From JAEVLT01 sp964484065 (lineage in GTDB: Bacteria; Bacillota; Bacilli; Bacillales; Cytobacillaceae): DNA of 29,853 nucleotides. This document shows, piece after piece, positions 1-8,550 of the stretch. Each line of letters opens with the position of its first letter. Positions within the stretch are counted from its first letter, which is position 1. The position numbers were made by a program, and so were the translations under genes. The notes beneath the pieces were generated by a model that searched no databases, had not been told where the DNA came from, and saw only the letters and a program-made list of their open reading frames with translations. The stretch covers positions 1 through 29,853 of the forward strand of contig CAZAEW010000049.1 of the NCBI GenBank assembly GCA_964484065.1. Direction: 5' to 3'.

Positions 1-132
1 TTTGCTAACGCAATGAAGTAAAAACCGTAAATTTTCGTTAAAGATGTTACAGTTAGAAAATGTAAAAACCTACGTGTAAGATATTAAACCCTCTCACCTT
101 GTGGGCGACATGATGTGATAACGCTTTATCAA

Positions 133-180
133 AAAAAGAAGCTTTTCATGAGTCATTGGATTATTGAAAAGCTTCTTTTT
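133..180. terminator. Intrinsic terminator-like hairpin
   Basis: A 16-bp perfect inverted repeat (AAAAAGAAGCTTTTCA at 133-148 and its complement at 165-180) encloses a 16-nt loop. A-rich and T-rich arms lie on either side, so it could work in both directions. It probably ends a transcript entering from outside the window. No gene is visible in 1-132. Confidence 0.7.
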
Positions 181-653
181 GGCTATTAATCAAATGTTTA
201 AATCCAATCCTTATTAACTCTTACCAGAAAGAGGGGGCCCAACGGCGATAGAGTCTTCACAAAAAGGTCCCTTTGAAGCTCATGTCTTTATAAAAAGTGA
301 AACATTACAGTGAAACAAGATTACTAGGGGAGTGACAGGCTCCGGTTCCAAAACTTAACTACGAAGGTTGAGTTATTTACAAAAATATAATTTATATTTC
401 TTTCAATTTCTTACATAGTGCCAATTCACTTTCAATTATATAACCTCTATGTAATGCCTCTATTTACTTTTCGTTATGTTTTTTAATTTTTTTAAATGTT
501 AACTCCAATATTTAAAGCTACAATCCCACCTATTAAAATAAAAGTAGAAAAAATAATCTTACCTTTGAGATCAAAGGGGGGAGAATAAACTGAAAATAAA
601 TAATGCAGAGAAAAAAACGATATCAATAATTTTTGCTGCTTTAAATGGATTAG
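181..653. other. Gene-free stretch
   Basis: No open frame with a ribosome binding site, no convincing hairpin and no recognisable protein remnant was found here on either strand. The stretch is AT-rich. It separates the terminator at 133-180 from the decayed minus-strand gene that begins at 654. Confidence 0.5.
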
Positions 654-1195
654 TCAAACTATTTCTCTTCCTCCTTTGTAAATTTTATAGAAAATTCCGC
701 TGCCATATTCATCAACACCAACATACCCACCATTTTCTTTACCTGTATGGAATTTGTAACCATATGTTTCTAAACCGTATTCTCATCCTATTTCAGGGTC
801 AGATAAAGGATAGAATCAGGAAAGTCAATTCTAACTAATTTTGCTTCATACTTTTTTATTGTTACTTCTGCCTCTCCTTTAAATGTTTATTCATCTATTC
901 CAAGTGCGACTGATGAATCTAAATACTTTTGTGTTGCTGATATTTCTTTAACAAAAGGGACTTTATATGCAAGATTCCTTTAAATCCAATTATGTTTCCT
1001 TCAACAATGTCATTTCCAATTTTATCAGATTTGCATGGAAGATTTTCCTCCAATTTTCCATATCCTGCTTTAAAGTCTAATTTACTTCCCTTTGAAAGTT
1101 TATATCCTCCTTCTATTAATGAACCTTCTAAATTCCCGCGATATCGGCCGTTTTGGCTCCATTCGGGAAGAGACAGGCATTGTACTTTGTAGCAA
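654..1195 (-). pseudogene. Decayed unidentified protein gene
   Basis: On the minus strand, reading from about 1195 downwards, three long protein-like segments follow one another but need frame changes. The first is PEWSQNGRYRGNLEGSL..., continuing with GGYKLSKGSKLDFKAGYGKLEE. The second contains YKVPFVKEISATQKYLDSS and runs through an in-frame TAA into FKGEAEVTIKKYEAKLVRID. The last contains GGYVGVDEYGSGIFYKIYKG and ends at a TGA complementary to 654-656. Ordered segments with at least two frameshifts and an internal stop indicate an old inactivated gene. I do not recognise the family. The glycine- and lysine-rich pattern could suit a secreted or polymorphic-toxin-like C-terminal region, but that is a guess. 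Confidence 0.5.
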
Positions 1196-1265
1196 AGAAA
1201 AGATCAAAGTAAGCTTTTATATTTTGTTTTTCCGTTGGCCTTGAACTGGTTAAAGTATTAACTAT

Positions 1266-1316
1266 AAGTCAATGACCCCATCTAAATTTGAAGATGAGGT
1301 CATTGACTTTTTTTTA
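1266..1316 (+). terminator. Strong intrinsic terminator
   Basis: AAGTCAATGACC pairs perfectly with GGTCATTGACTT. After one mismatch CATCT pairs with AGATG around an 8-nt loop, and a run of seven T follows. The orientation is plus strand. No intact plus-strand gene lies immediately upstream, so its parent transcript is lost or is a small RNA. Confidence 0.8.
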
Positions 1317-1445
1317 TTACTAGTACAAAAAATACAGAATCCAAATTCTAAATAATATCTTGACATTTTCTTCAAAGAATCTGGAATGCTAATCCCTAAA
1401 CTTAAAGTGCAAGTTAGAAAAATATTATTTTGGGAGTATTGTAAT

Positions 1446-1483
1446 GGAAATATCTCCATGAACTTGGTTAAACAGATATTTCC
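1446..1483. promoter_or_regulatory. 10-bp inverted repeat before the NapH-like operon
   Basis: GGAAATATCT (1446-1455) and AGATATTTCC (1474-1483) form a perfect inverted repeat around 18 nt, about 50 bp upstream of the start at 1535. A TTGACA hexamer at 1360-1365 could be a -35 element, but no good -10 is correctly spaced. The repeat may be an operator or a leader hairpin. Confidence 0.35.
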
Positions 1484-1534
1484 GTTAGTTTGTACATCAC
1501 AATCAAATGTCAAATATTCATTCAAGGAGGAATT

Positions 1535-2413
1535 ATGAAAAAAGGACAAAGGAAATATATTCGAAGCATTGTACAAGTATTCTTTTTTATGCTTATCGCG
1601 ATGATTGCAGTAAATAAAACATTAGCTGAATCCGGAATAGGTATACCTTTTCTTTCAGAAGCTTCATTACATTCGCTATGTCCATTTGGTGGGGTTGTCA
1701 CTCTTTATAATCTTGCCACGCTTGGTGAATTTGTCCAGAAAATTCATATATCAGCTTTTATATTGATGTCAATTGTAATCATATTGACCATACTTTTTGG
1801 ACCAGTATTTTGTGGATGGGTCTGTCCGCTCGGAACAATCCAGGAATGGGTTGGGAAATTGGGTCGAAAGATATTTAAGAGAAAATATAACCAAATGATA
1901 CCTGTAAGATTAGACAAGGTACTGCGTTACATGAGATTTGGTGTTTTAATTTGGGTTGTTTATGTTACTGCCAAATCAGGTTATCTAATATTTGAAAGTT
2001 ACGATCCCTACTATGCACTTTTTACCTTTTGGTCTGAAAAAGCTGCATTGACTGCTGTGTTGATTTTAGTATTTACGTTAATACTTTCATTGTTTGTAGA
2101 AAGACCTTGGTGCAAATATGCATGTCCATATGGTGCATTACTTGGACTATCAAATAAAATTCGGATTTTTAAAATATACAGAGCACCAAGTACTTGTATC
2201 AGCTGTAACAAATGTAAAAACAATTGTCCAATGAACATCCCTGTTTCACAAAAAGAAAAAATCACTTCTACACATTGTATAAGTTGCTACGAATGTACAT
2301 CTGAAAGGAATTGTCCGATACCGAATACGGTAAACATTTCAACCTCAGCACAAAATAAGCCATATTTAAATAAACAACGAAATCAGATTAAAACTGAGGA
2401 GGTTCGCCGATGA
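1535..2413 (+). CDS. NapH/NosR-like membrane 4Fe-4S protein
   Basis: This 292-aa polytopic membrane iron-sulfur protein resembles the electron-transfer proteins NapH, CcoG and the C-terminal part of NosR. Predicted membrane segments lie near residues 10-29, 70-90, 130-150 and 170-188. Two Cx3CP motifs follow membrane helices (C93/C97 and C193/C197), and an extra CP sits at C49. The C-terminal domain is a 2x[4Fe-4S] ferredoxin: C221-x2-C-x2-C-x3-CP and C248-x2-C-x2-C-x5-CP. The start at 1535 is chosen because AAGGAGG lies 6 nt upstream; an ATG 45 nt earlier has no such site. The stop overlaps the next gene by 4 bp (ATGA), so the two are translationally coupled. A role passing electrons from quinol to an exoplasmic reductase is inference. 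NosZ, 15 kb away, is one candidate partner. Confidence 0.85.
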   Translation: MKKGQRKYIRSIVQVFFFMLIAMIAVNKTLAESGIGIPFLSEASLHSLCPFGGVVTLYNLATLGEFVQKIHISAFILMSIVIILTILFGPVFCGWVCPLGTIQEWVGKLGRKIFKRKYNQMIPVRLDKVLRYMRFGVLIWVVYVTAKSGYLIFESYDPYYALFTFWSEKAALTAVLILVFTLILSLFVERPWCKYACPYGALLGLSNKIRIFKIYRAPSTCISCNKCKNNCPMNIPVSQKEKITSTHCISCYECTSERNCPIPNTVNISTSAQNKPYLNKQRNQIKTEEVRR

Positions 2414-3129
2414 AAATTAATATTTTAACAATTGGAATCATCATTATGCTTGCTATATTCGGCGGCATTGGATCAACTTTGGCGATGGACTTATGGTCGA
2501 CTACCTCAGATAAAACTCCTGCAAAAATCAAAGACGGTAAAGCCGCAGGAAGCTACAATCCAGCAGATATTAGAGGATCATACACATTTAAAGATGTTTC
2601 GGAATTATTTAAAATCGATTTAAAGGTTCTTTACCAAGCATTTAACATACCTGAAAATACGGACGGAACTAAGATAAAAACGAAAGATTTGGAAATGTTG
2701 TTTGATACATCTGAGGTTGAAATTGGCAACCAATCCGTGCAAGTATTTGTGGCTTTATATCGTAATTTACCGATTGAATTAAATGACACATATATCCCTA
2801 AGCAGGCGGCCATGCTGATCACACAGGAAAATAGTCAATTAACATCAGACCAAAAAAACTATTTAAATACACATACAATTGATTTATCAAGTAAGAAAAA
2901 AGCAGATTCAGTTATTTCGAATCGAGTTGCCACAGAAGAATCAGAAAATGTGGTTAATGGTTCAGCAACGTTCCAAAAAGTATTAGATTCTGGAGTCACA
3001 AAAAAACAGATTGAAAGAATTATTGAAGCTGACATGCCGCCAACCAACCAAACCGTCAGAGACTACTGTATCAAAAACGGACTTTCCTTTCCGGACATTA
3101 AAGATCAACTAAATGCACTCATAGAGTAA
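2410..3129 (+). CDS. Exported protein with internally repeated domain
   Basis: This 239-aa protein has an N-terminal hydrophobic segment (about residues 4-25) that is a signal anchor or uncleaved signal peptide, so the rest should lie outside the membrane. It contains two related stretches. The first begins IRGSYTFKDVSELF near residue 54. The second begins NGSATFQKVLDSGV near residue 182. Each has a GSxTF start, a helix ending in an Ile/Phe-rich turn, then a Pro-containing strand. I do not know a named family for it. Coupling to the upstream 4Fe-4S membrane protein (4-bp overlap, ribosome binding site GAGG inside the upstream gene) suggests a partner subunit of the same redox complex. It lacks CxxCH and Cys motifs, so it carries no heme or cluster itself. 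Alternatives are an assembly factor or docking protein. Confidence 0.75.
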   Translation: MKINILTIGIIIMLAIFGGIGSTLAMDLWSTTSDKTPAKIKDGKAAGSYNPADIRGSYTFKDVSELFKIDLKVLYQAFNIPENTDGTKIKTKDLEMLFDTSEVEIGNQSVQVFVALYRNLPIELNDTYIPKQAAMLITQENSQLTSDQKNYLNTHTIDLSSKKKADSVISNRVATEESENVVNGSATFQKVLDSGVTKKQIERIIEADMPPTNQTVRDYCIKNGLSFPDIKDQLNALIE

Positions 3130-3167
3130 AAAGCAAAAGCCAGAAAATGAATGGTATTAGAAATGCT

Positions 3168-3232
3168 ATAATGATGATGCTCCAATGAAGTTTCGTCTTC
3201 GGGAGAACATTTTTCCATTGCAACATCATTAT
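3168..3232. other. Nested hairpin downstream of the operon
   Basis: ATAATGATG (3168-3176) pairs with CATCATTAT (3224-3232). Inside it CAATG (3183-3187) pairs with CATTG (3216-3220), and GAAG pairs with CTTC around TTTCGT. No T-run follows. It could stabilise the 3' end of the two-gene mRNA or be a small structured RNA. Confidence 0.35.
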
Positions 3233-3343
3233 CTGAAGCTGTCTCAAACTATATTTAATAAATGATCTTCCATAAAAGGGATATTTAATTGAACATATCT
3301 TGAGGAAATTGTTATAACTACTTTATTGAGGGGAATTTTAATT

Positions 3344-3362
3344 ATATACCAAATGGGTATAT
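3344..3362. promoter_or_regulatory. CsoR/CstR-like operator palindrome
   Basis: ATATACC-N5-GGTATAT is a perfect 7-bp inverted repeat. Its core resembles the TACC...GGTA arms bound by CsoR-family repressors (copper, persulfide or formaldehyde sensors). It overlaps TATATT and TATAAA sequences that could be a -10 element. No regulator of this family is in the window and no intact gene follows before the terminator at 3485. Confidence 0.35.
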
Positions 3363-3484
3363 TATAAATAGCTATTGAGAGCTATAGAAATGAAAGAGAC
3401 GTTCCTTGTATATTAATAACAAGGTAAGTATGGGATAGCCCTTTTTGGTCTGCCTTGCTTATTTCTAAAATAACCTCTATATTT

Positions 3485-3513
3485 GCATGGATATTTTCCA
3501 TGCCTTTTTTTTT
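3485..3513 (+). terminator. Intrinsic terminator
   Basis: GCATGGA and TCCATGC form a 7-bp stem around 5 nt, followed by C and nine T. It lies about 140 nt downstream of the operator-like palindrome at 3344-3362, so a short non-coding transcript could be framed by the two. Confidence 0.7.
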
Positions 3514-3772
3514 CGCAAATATTCATACTTCCAGCTAATTTAAAAAATTAGAATAGGGTTGTTAATAGTAGAATTTATACTACTGGAGTCAGAGACCTTA
3601 GCACGTTACCCATTGATATAATACGGCAACTCGGGAGACCCATCGGTCTTTTCATTTGTAGAAGAGTATGGTGTACAATGCATAAAAAAGTAAGGAAACC
3701 AAATGCCGATGTTTAGGAAGGCGGGTAGCAGCGTAGTACCAATGAAGTTGGGTAATCCCCAAGACGTTCAAT

Positions 3773-3820
3773 TGTTGGGAGGCCTTTTCTTTTTTATTGG
3801 CTGTTCAAGTAATTTCATGG
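3773..3820 (+). repeat. Dispersed terminator-like repeat, copy 1
   Basis: TGTTGGGAGGCCTTTTCT, a T-rich run, ATTGGCTGTTCAAG and AATTTCATGG recur with few changes at 9483-9532. The first part recurs at 3971-3989 (TGTTGGAAGGCCTTTTTCT). The TTGGG arm pairs with CCCAA at 3758-3762, giving a terminator-like hairpin with a T-run. Two near-identical copies about 5.7 kb apart suggest duplicated 3' ends of related small transcripts. Confidence 0.5.
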
Positions 3821-3970
3821 ATCATCTAAGTGCCCTTAGCCGATCCAATAATAGTGTAGGGGAAAAACCTTATTATATTAACGTTTTAGTAGACGAATTG
3901 TTTAGATTGTCCGCATAGATGACATAAATAGTATTTAAGAGAGAAGGTTTTTCCTTTAGTTTTTATAAAC

Positions 3971-3989
3971 TGTTGGAAGGCCTTTTTCT
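3971..3989 (+). repeat. Dispersed terminator-like repeat, partial copy
   Basis: TGTTGGAAGGCCTTTTTCT matches the first 18-19 bases of the repeats at 3773 and 9483 with one substitution and one extra T. The downstream TGGCTGTTCAAG part is missing. Confidence 0.4.
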
Positions 3990-4105
3990 GTTTTGGTTGC
4001 AAGGTGATAGTTCTCGTGTATATTTTTGATTCAAAAAAACATCTCTGCGTCATTCTCCCTATTTGGAGGTATAAAAAATAGTTGGTGGGGAATAAACAGA
4101 TTTAA

Positions 4106-4326
4106 AAGGGTAGATATACGGGGGAAGCTGTTCAGGTTTTACGTAGTCCTTCTAAGGGAAGTGATAATGAAAGACTGACTGTAAATAGGAAAAATGCGGA
4201 CACTTTATAGAAAGACATACTGGGAAAACAAATGAAGAGTTATTTAAAGGACTGAGGATGAATCCAAACTATCAAGTAACGGGTCGGTTTACTATTATTA
4301 GTAGGAAGTTTTTTAATTGTGGTTAA
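4106..4326 (+). pseudogene. Possible decayed reading frame
   Basis: The plus strand reads GRYTGEAVQVLRSPSKGSD, then NERLTVNRKNADTL, an in-frame TAG and KDILGKQMKSYLK. A one-base frame change then gives GLRMNPNYQVTGRFTIISRK. The segments look protein-like but I do not recognise them, and there is no start with a ribosome binding site. This could be the remains of a small gene or chance. Confidence 0.25.
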
Positions 4327-4473
4327 AAAGAAAATACGGACGGATAGAATTTTCGAAGATTGTCGAGCTACATAAGAATATGGAAAATAAACCCCCACTT
4401 AAAATTATATTGGTAAAATATCAAAAAGAACTATAATTATAATGACATAAAAAAATTTAGGATGGAATTTAAC

Positions 4474-6063
4474 ATGTTAAGAATAAGCAATATTAAGCTT
4501 CGTGCTGATTTTGAACCAAGTAAGGAAAATGAACTTTTAGCTCAGAAAATCCAGAAAATACTAAAGGTCAAACAGGACAAAATATTGTCTTTTAGTATTT
4601 CTAAGAAGTCGATCGACGCAAGGGAAAAAAATAATGTCCATCTGGTTTATTCTGTTGATGTTGAAATTAAAAACGAGAGATCGTATTTAGGAATCAAAAA
4701 CGTTTCTTTCTATGAACCATTAGAATATGTGTGCAAGGAAACCAAAAAAACCACCCGTCCTGTAGTAGTAGGCAGTGGACCTGCTGGACTTTTTTGTGCC
4801 CTGGTATTAGCAGAACATGGTCTAAATCCAGTTGTTGTTGAGCAGGGAATGGATGTTGATCAAAGAAAAATGGCTGTTGAAAAGTTTTGGAAATACGGCG
4901 TACTTGAAACGGATAGTAATGTCCAATTTGGTGAAGGCGGAGCAGGAACATTTTCAGATGGTAAATTAACAACAGGCATCAAAAATATCAGAATACCGAA
5001 AGTATTAAAGGAATTCGTAGAAGCGGGTGCTCCAAAGGAAATATCTTATTTATCAAAACCTCATATTGGAACTGACATTTTGATTACGGTTGTTAGAAAT
5101 ATTCGAAAAAAAATCGAACGACTTGGCGGGGAAGTGCGTTTCGAAACGAAAATGAAGGAACTTATAATTGAAAATGGCGCAGTTAGAGGCGTGCTGCTAG
5201 AAAGTCAGGGGAAAGCAGAGGCAATAGAAACCGATGCTGTAGTATTGGCGATTGGGCATAGTGCTCGGGATACTTTTTATATGCTAAAGGATTTAGGGGT
5301 GGACATGATACCGAAGCCTTTTGCAGTCGGAGTGCGAATTGAACATCACCAAAAAGACATCGATTTACAGCAGTTCGGCAGCTTTGCAAATAATCCGCTG
5401 CTTGGTGCGTCTGATTATAAGCTGAATGCACATCTTCCTAATGGAAGAGGTGTTTACACGTTTTGTATGTGCCCTGGTGGTCATGTTGTTGCTGCCGCAT
5501 CAGAAAAGAATTCTGTAGTTACAAATGGTATGAGCTATAGCGCAAGAAGCGGTGAAAATGCTAACAGTGCATTGCTTGTTTCTGTCACCCCAAATGATTT
5601 TAATGGAGAGATTTTGGCGGCTATCGAGTTTCAAAGAAAACTTGAGCGAAAAGCGTTTGAACTTGGCGGCAGAAATTATTTTGCACCCGTACAATTAGTC
5701 GGCGATTTCTTAGCAAATAAGGGCAGTAAACAACTTGGCGATATAACCCCAACTTACACCCCAGGTGTTACACCAACGGACTTAAGAGAATGCCTTGATG
5801 ATTTTATCGTTGATAGCTTAAAAGACGGGTTACGGGTTATGGATAAAAAACTTGCGGGCTTTATCAAACATGATGCCGTTTTATCAGCTGTAGAAAGCCG
5901 AAGTTCATCACCCGTTACAATAAAGCGAGATCCACTGACATTTGAGTCGAACATCAAAGGGTTATACCCTTGTGGTGAAGGTGCAGGTTATGCTGGAGGT
6001 ATCACATCTAGTGCTGTTGACGGTATAAAATGTGCAGAAGCGTTAATGGAGATTGAGGTTTAG
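4474..6063 (+). CDS. FAD-dependent oxidoreductase (COG2509 type)
   Basis: This 529-aa predicted flavoprotein belongs to the COG2509 group of uncharacterised FAD-dependent dehydrogenases. Residues 1-85 form the characteristic N-terminal domain (MLRISNIKLRADF...). A dinucleotide-binding fingerprint GSGPAG lies at residues 100-105 and is followed about 25 residues later by the acidic end of strand 2 (VVVEQGMD). A second nucleotide-binding core lies near AVVLAIGHSARDT. The C-terminus has a typical flavoprotein FAD motif, LYPCGEGAGYAGGITSSAVDG. It has no signal peptide, so it is cytoplasmic. The start at 4474 is preferred because TAGGATGG lies about 8 nt upstream; an ATG at 4462 overlaps that site. 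It stands alone, flanked by gene-free DNA. The substrate is unknown. Confidence 0.85.
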   Translation: MLRISNIKLRADFEPSKENELLAQKIQKILKVKQDKILSFSISKKSIDAREKNNVHLVYSVDVEIKNERSYLGIKNVSFYEPLEYVCKETKKTTRPVVVGSGPAGLFCALVLAEHGLNPVVVEQGMDVDQRKMAVEKFWKYGVLETDSNVQFGEGGAGTFSDGKLTTGIKNIRIPKVLKEFVEAGAPKEISYLSKPHIGTDILITVVRNIRKKIERLGGEVRFETKMKELIIENGAVRGVLLESQGKAEAIETDAVVLAIGHSARDTFYMLKDLGVDMIPKPFAVGVRIEHHQKDIDLQQFGSFANNPLLGASDYKLNAHLPNGRGVYTFCMCPGGHVVAAASEKNSVVTNGMSYSARSGENANSALLVSVTPNDFNGEILAAIEFQRKLERKAFELGGRNYFAPVQLVGDFLANKGSKQLGDITPTYTPGVTPTDLRECLDDFIVDSLKDGLRVMDKKLAGFIKHDAVLSAVESRSSSPVTIKRDPLTFESNIKGLYPCGEGAGYAGGITSSAVDGIKCAEALMEIEV

Positions 6064-6141
6064 TTTTTGATACACACATTGACCTTCTGTGATGCCAATA
6101 CAACACAGGTGGAGTGTGTTTCGCAGATAGCTTTATAAAGA

Positions 6142-6177
6142 AGAAGCAGGTTCCGGATAAGGGGAAATCCTGCTTCT
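6142..6177. terminator. Hairpin between convergent genes
   Basis: AGAAGCAGG pairs with CCTGCTTCT, and TTCC with GGAA inside, around an 8-nt loop. There is no long T-run on the plus strand; TTCTTTAT follows the stem on the minus strand. It lies between the convergent genes ending at 6063 and 6264 and may terminate one or both. Confidence 0.5.
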
Positions 6178-6263
6178 ATTCAGATGTCGGGCGGCAAAAA
6201 GATAATGAAAAATCGATGTGGGGTGTTTTTTTGTAAATTGCTATATGAAAATAGCTTATATTA

Positions 6264-8525
6264 CTACTCCATAACTTTTTTCACTAATGGATAAATCATG
6301 TCTTTATAGTTACTCCAGCCGGTAGCAGCCTTATATAAATCTACGCTTTGAGGCGGAACATTGATTGATATAGGAGTGTCGATCCATATACCCATTAGTA
6401 CAGGAGGAACGACTGCAAGTATATTAAATATACTAAGCTTAATAGGGGCATTGGGTGTATAAAACGTCAAAGGTGCTATATTTTTAATTTGACTTCCGAG
6501 GGTAATCTCTATTACGTTGTAGCACAAAGAAAATGCCCCGGAACCAATGATTTCAATTGACATAAGTTCTATTTTCTTAATTGAACTGCATTCAAAGAAT
6601 GTTCCAGCCCCTATGCTTTTTATATTATCTTCTGCATCAATATTAGTTAATTCTCTAAGATTACGACATCTATAAAAAGCGTTAGCTTCAATTACTTCCA
6701 ATGATTTGTGAGTCTTTATCCGAATTAAGTTTTGACAGCCTAAAAAGGAGGCAAAACCTACTATATTAACATCTTCCGGAATTTCATATTCTTCTTCAGT
6801 TCTTGCGGGAGGAAAACAAATTAGTCTTGTTAAGTCAGCAGTGAATAGAACTCCGTTGAAGGATTTGAAATTTGTGTTGTTTTGCGCTACATAAATATTT
6901 TTAAGATTAACACAAGAGGTTAATGCGTAGTTCTTTATCTCAGAAATATTCTCCGGAATAGTTATTTCAGTTTCATCTCCAACATATTGGATTAAGGTGT
7001 TATTTTCTATTGCAAAACCATTTTTAATAATATTGTCTGGATAAATCCTGCTTTGAACCTCACTCCTACTCCATCCGGGTGCATTTTTATATTCCTCATA
7101 TGCATCCGCGGGAACATATATTTTAAAGGCTGATAAAGCAGTATCAAATGTAGAGTACAAAGATGGAGATTGCGGTGAATTCAAATATAATATTCGGATG
7201 TTGACACATCCCCAAAGTTGATAATAACCCGATATACTTTTTACGGTATCCGGAATACTGTAGATGGCATCTTCTTTGGCGAGGGGATACCATACTAATT
7301 CAGTATCATCCTTGTTGTACAAAACACCATCTATGTCTTTATAATACCTATTGTTCCTATTAACTTTTATGTCTTTTAAATATACGCATTGAGCGAAAGG
7401 ATCAATCCCTATTGTTTCAACACTTTTAGGAATATAAATATGAGAGAGACCAGTGCTCCCAAATGAAAGGCGGCCTATATATTTTACACTTTTAGGAATA
7501 AAAAATTCCTTTAGAAGCATATTACCCCAAAATGCCGTTTCTCCAATATACTGTAATTTACTGTTTTCTCCAAAGATAACCCTTTTCAAAATAGAATTGC
7601 TCCAAACGAAATCTGGTTTCATTCGAGTAACTGAAACACCAAATGCAAACTGTTCTATCCGTTCGACACTGTCTGGAATTTTTAATTCTTTTAATTGGTG
7701 TCGCCAGCCAAACGCTTCTATACCAATGATTACAAGTCTTTTAGGTAAAATTAGAGTTTGAATAGGAGCCCTGACGAATGCACTTGCACCAATAATTGTA
7801 ATAGGTTTTCTACTATAATCGGAGGGTATGATTAAATTGCTTGGCACTACTTTCGGGTCTTTTGCATATACCGTGTAACTTCTGCCATCATCATTTAAGA
7901 CAAAGCGAAAGAAACCCAGGTTTGAAGGTATATTACATGGTAGTGAAAAGATGTATTTTTTATAATCCTCCCAGCTCTCACAGTCCCCATACAACTTAAC
8001 AGATTTTGAAGGGACATAAAAGCTTAGATAAGGTGAGGTTTTATAGAAGGATGTTTCATCCAACTCGGGAGGAATTTTGGAATGCAGAAAAACTTGTTGA
8101 AGTTTTGAACAGGCATGAAATGCACCATGCTTTATACTTTTTATGCTTCTCGGAAATTCAATGCTTTCCAATTCGGAACATCCATAAAATGCAAAAGAGC
8201 CTATTGCTTTGATGCTGCTTTTATTCTCAAACATAACAATAGAAAGATTAATACATTCTGAGAAACCATTATCTTTAATTTTTGTAACGGGAAGTCCTTC
8301 ATATTCCTTTGGCAAAGAAATCATCGAAGGAAGCTCATTCTTATTTTTGGCTGAAATCATATAGCTTTTCTTATCAGGATTCAACTCAAATTGAAAGTAA
8401 CTAGGATCTGTTATTATATTTTCATTTGAAACTGGAATGATTGAGCTCGGTAATTCATGCGTATATGGGTTAATATTATCTAATAATATATCTATATTTT
8501 CATTAGAAGACTCAATATCATCCAT
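6264..8525 (-). CDS. BspA-type leucine-rich-repeat protein
   Basis: This 753-aa protein is built of LRR_5 (Treponema/BspA-type) repeats. It shows many units of the form I..GAF..C..L..I.IP..V..IG, for example IKSIKHGAFHACSKLQQVFL and VKYIGRLSFGSTGLSHIYIP. Three stretches of VPSKSV/VPADAY/VPPQSV followed by Y...W..YK..I are the typical block that ends BspA repeat sets. No signal peptide, membrane anchor, LPxTG motif or SLH domain is visible, so export is not explained by the sequence. The start at 8525 is set by AAAGGAGG 8 nt upstream. Reading further upstream gives 40 more codons, but these belong to a decayed paralogue. Such proteins are often surface adhesins in anaerobes; the role in a Bacillus is unknown. 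Confidence 0.85.
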   Translation of the reverse strand: MDDIESSNENIDILLDNINPYTHELPSSIIPVSNENIITDPSYFQFELNPDKKSYMISAKNKNELPSMISLPKEYEGLPVTKIKDNGFSECINLSIVMFENKSSIKAIGSFAFYGCSELESIEFPRSIKSIKHGAFHACSKLQQVFLHSKIPPELDETSFYKTSPYLSFYVPSKSVKLYGDCESWEDYKKYIFSLPCNIPSNLGFFRFVLNDDGRSYTVYAKDPKVVPSNLIIPSDYSRKPITIIGASAFVRAPIQTLILPKRLVIIGIEAFGWRHQLKELKIPDSVERIEQFAFGVSVTRMKPDFVWSNSILKRVIFGENSKLQYIGETAFWGNMLLKEFFIPKSVKYIGRLSFGSTGLSHIYIPKSVETIGIDPFAQCVYLKDIKVNRNNRYYKDIDGVLYNKDDTELVWYPLAKEDAIYSIPDTVKSISGYYQLWGCVNIRILYLNSPQSPSLYSTFDTALSAFKIYVPADAYEEYKNAPGWSRSEVQSRIYPDNIIKNGFAIENNTLIQYVGDETEITIPENISEIKNYALTSCVNLKNIYVAQNNTNFKSFNGVLFTADLTRLICFPPARTEEEYEIPEDVNIVGFASFLGCQNLIRIKTHKSLEVIEANAFYRCRNLRELTNIDAEDNIKSIGAGTFFECSSIKKIELMSIEIIGSGAFSLCYNVIEITLGSQIKNIAPLTFYTPNAPIKLSIFNILAVVPPVLMGIWIDTPISINVPPQSVDLYKAATGWSNYKDMIYPLVKKVME

Positions 8526-8550
8526 AGTTAAACCTCCTTTTGAAATAAAA

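Larger units (their letters stand above)
3130..4473. other. Long stretch without an intact gene
   Basis: About 1.3 kb with no credible intact coding sequence. It holds the nested hairpin at 3168-3232, an operator-like palindrome at 3344-3362, a terminator at 3485-3513, a small hairpin ending in T (around 3636-3652) and terminator-like copies at 3773-3820 and 3971-3989. It also holds a possible decayed reading frame at 4106-4326. A 71-codon frame at 3703-3918 has no good ribosome binding site and no recognisable protein pattern. The stretch looks like a graveyard of small elements. Confidence 0.5.

Noticed and set aside
992..1192. 66-codon plus-strand frame
   Set aside because: It is antisense to the better-supported decayed minus-strand gene and has no ribosome binding site.
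3595..3800. Possible riboswitch or T-box leader
   Set aside because: There are some hairpins and GGTAATCCCC-like sequence, but none of the cores I know (T-box, c-di-GMP, SAM, TPP, cobalamin, fluoride, c-di-AMP) could be matched.
3703..3918. 71-codon open frame on the plus strand
   Set aside because: It has only a weak upstream site, includes the dispersed terminator-like repeat, and shows no recognisable protein pattern.
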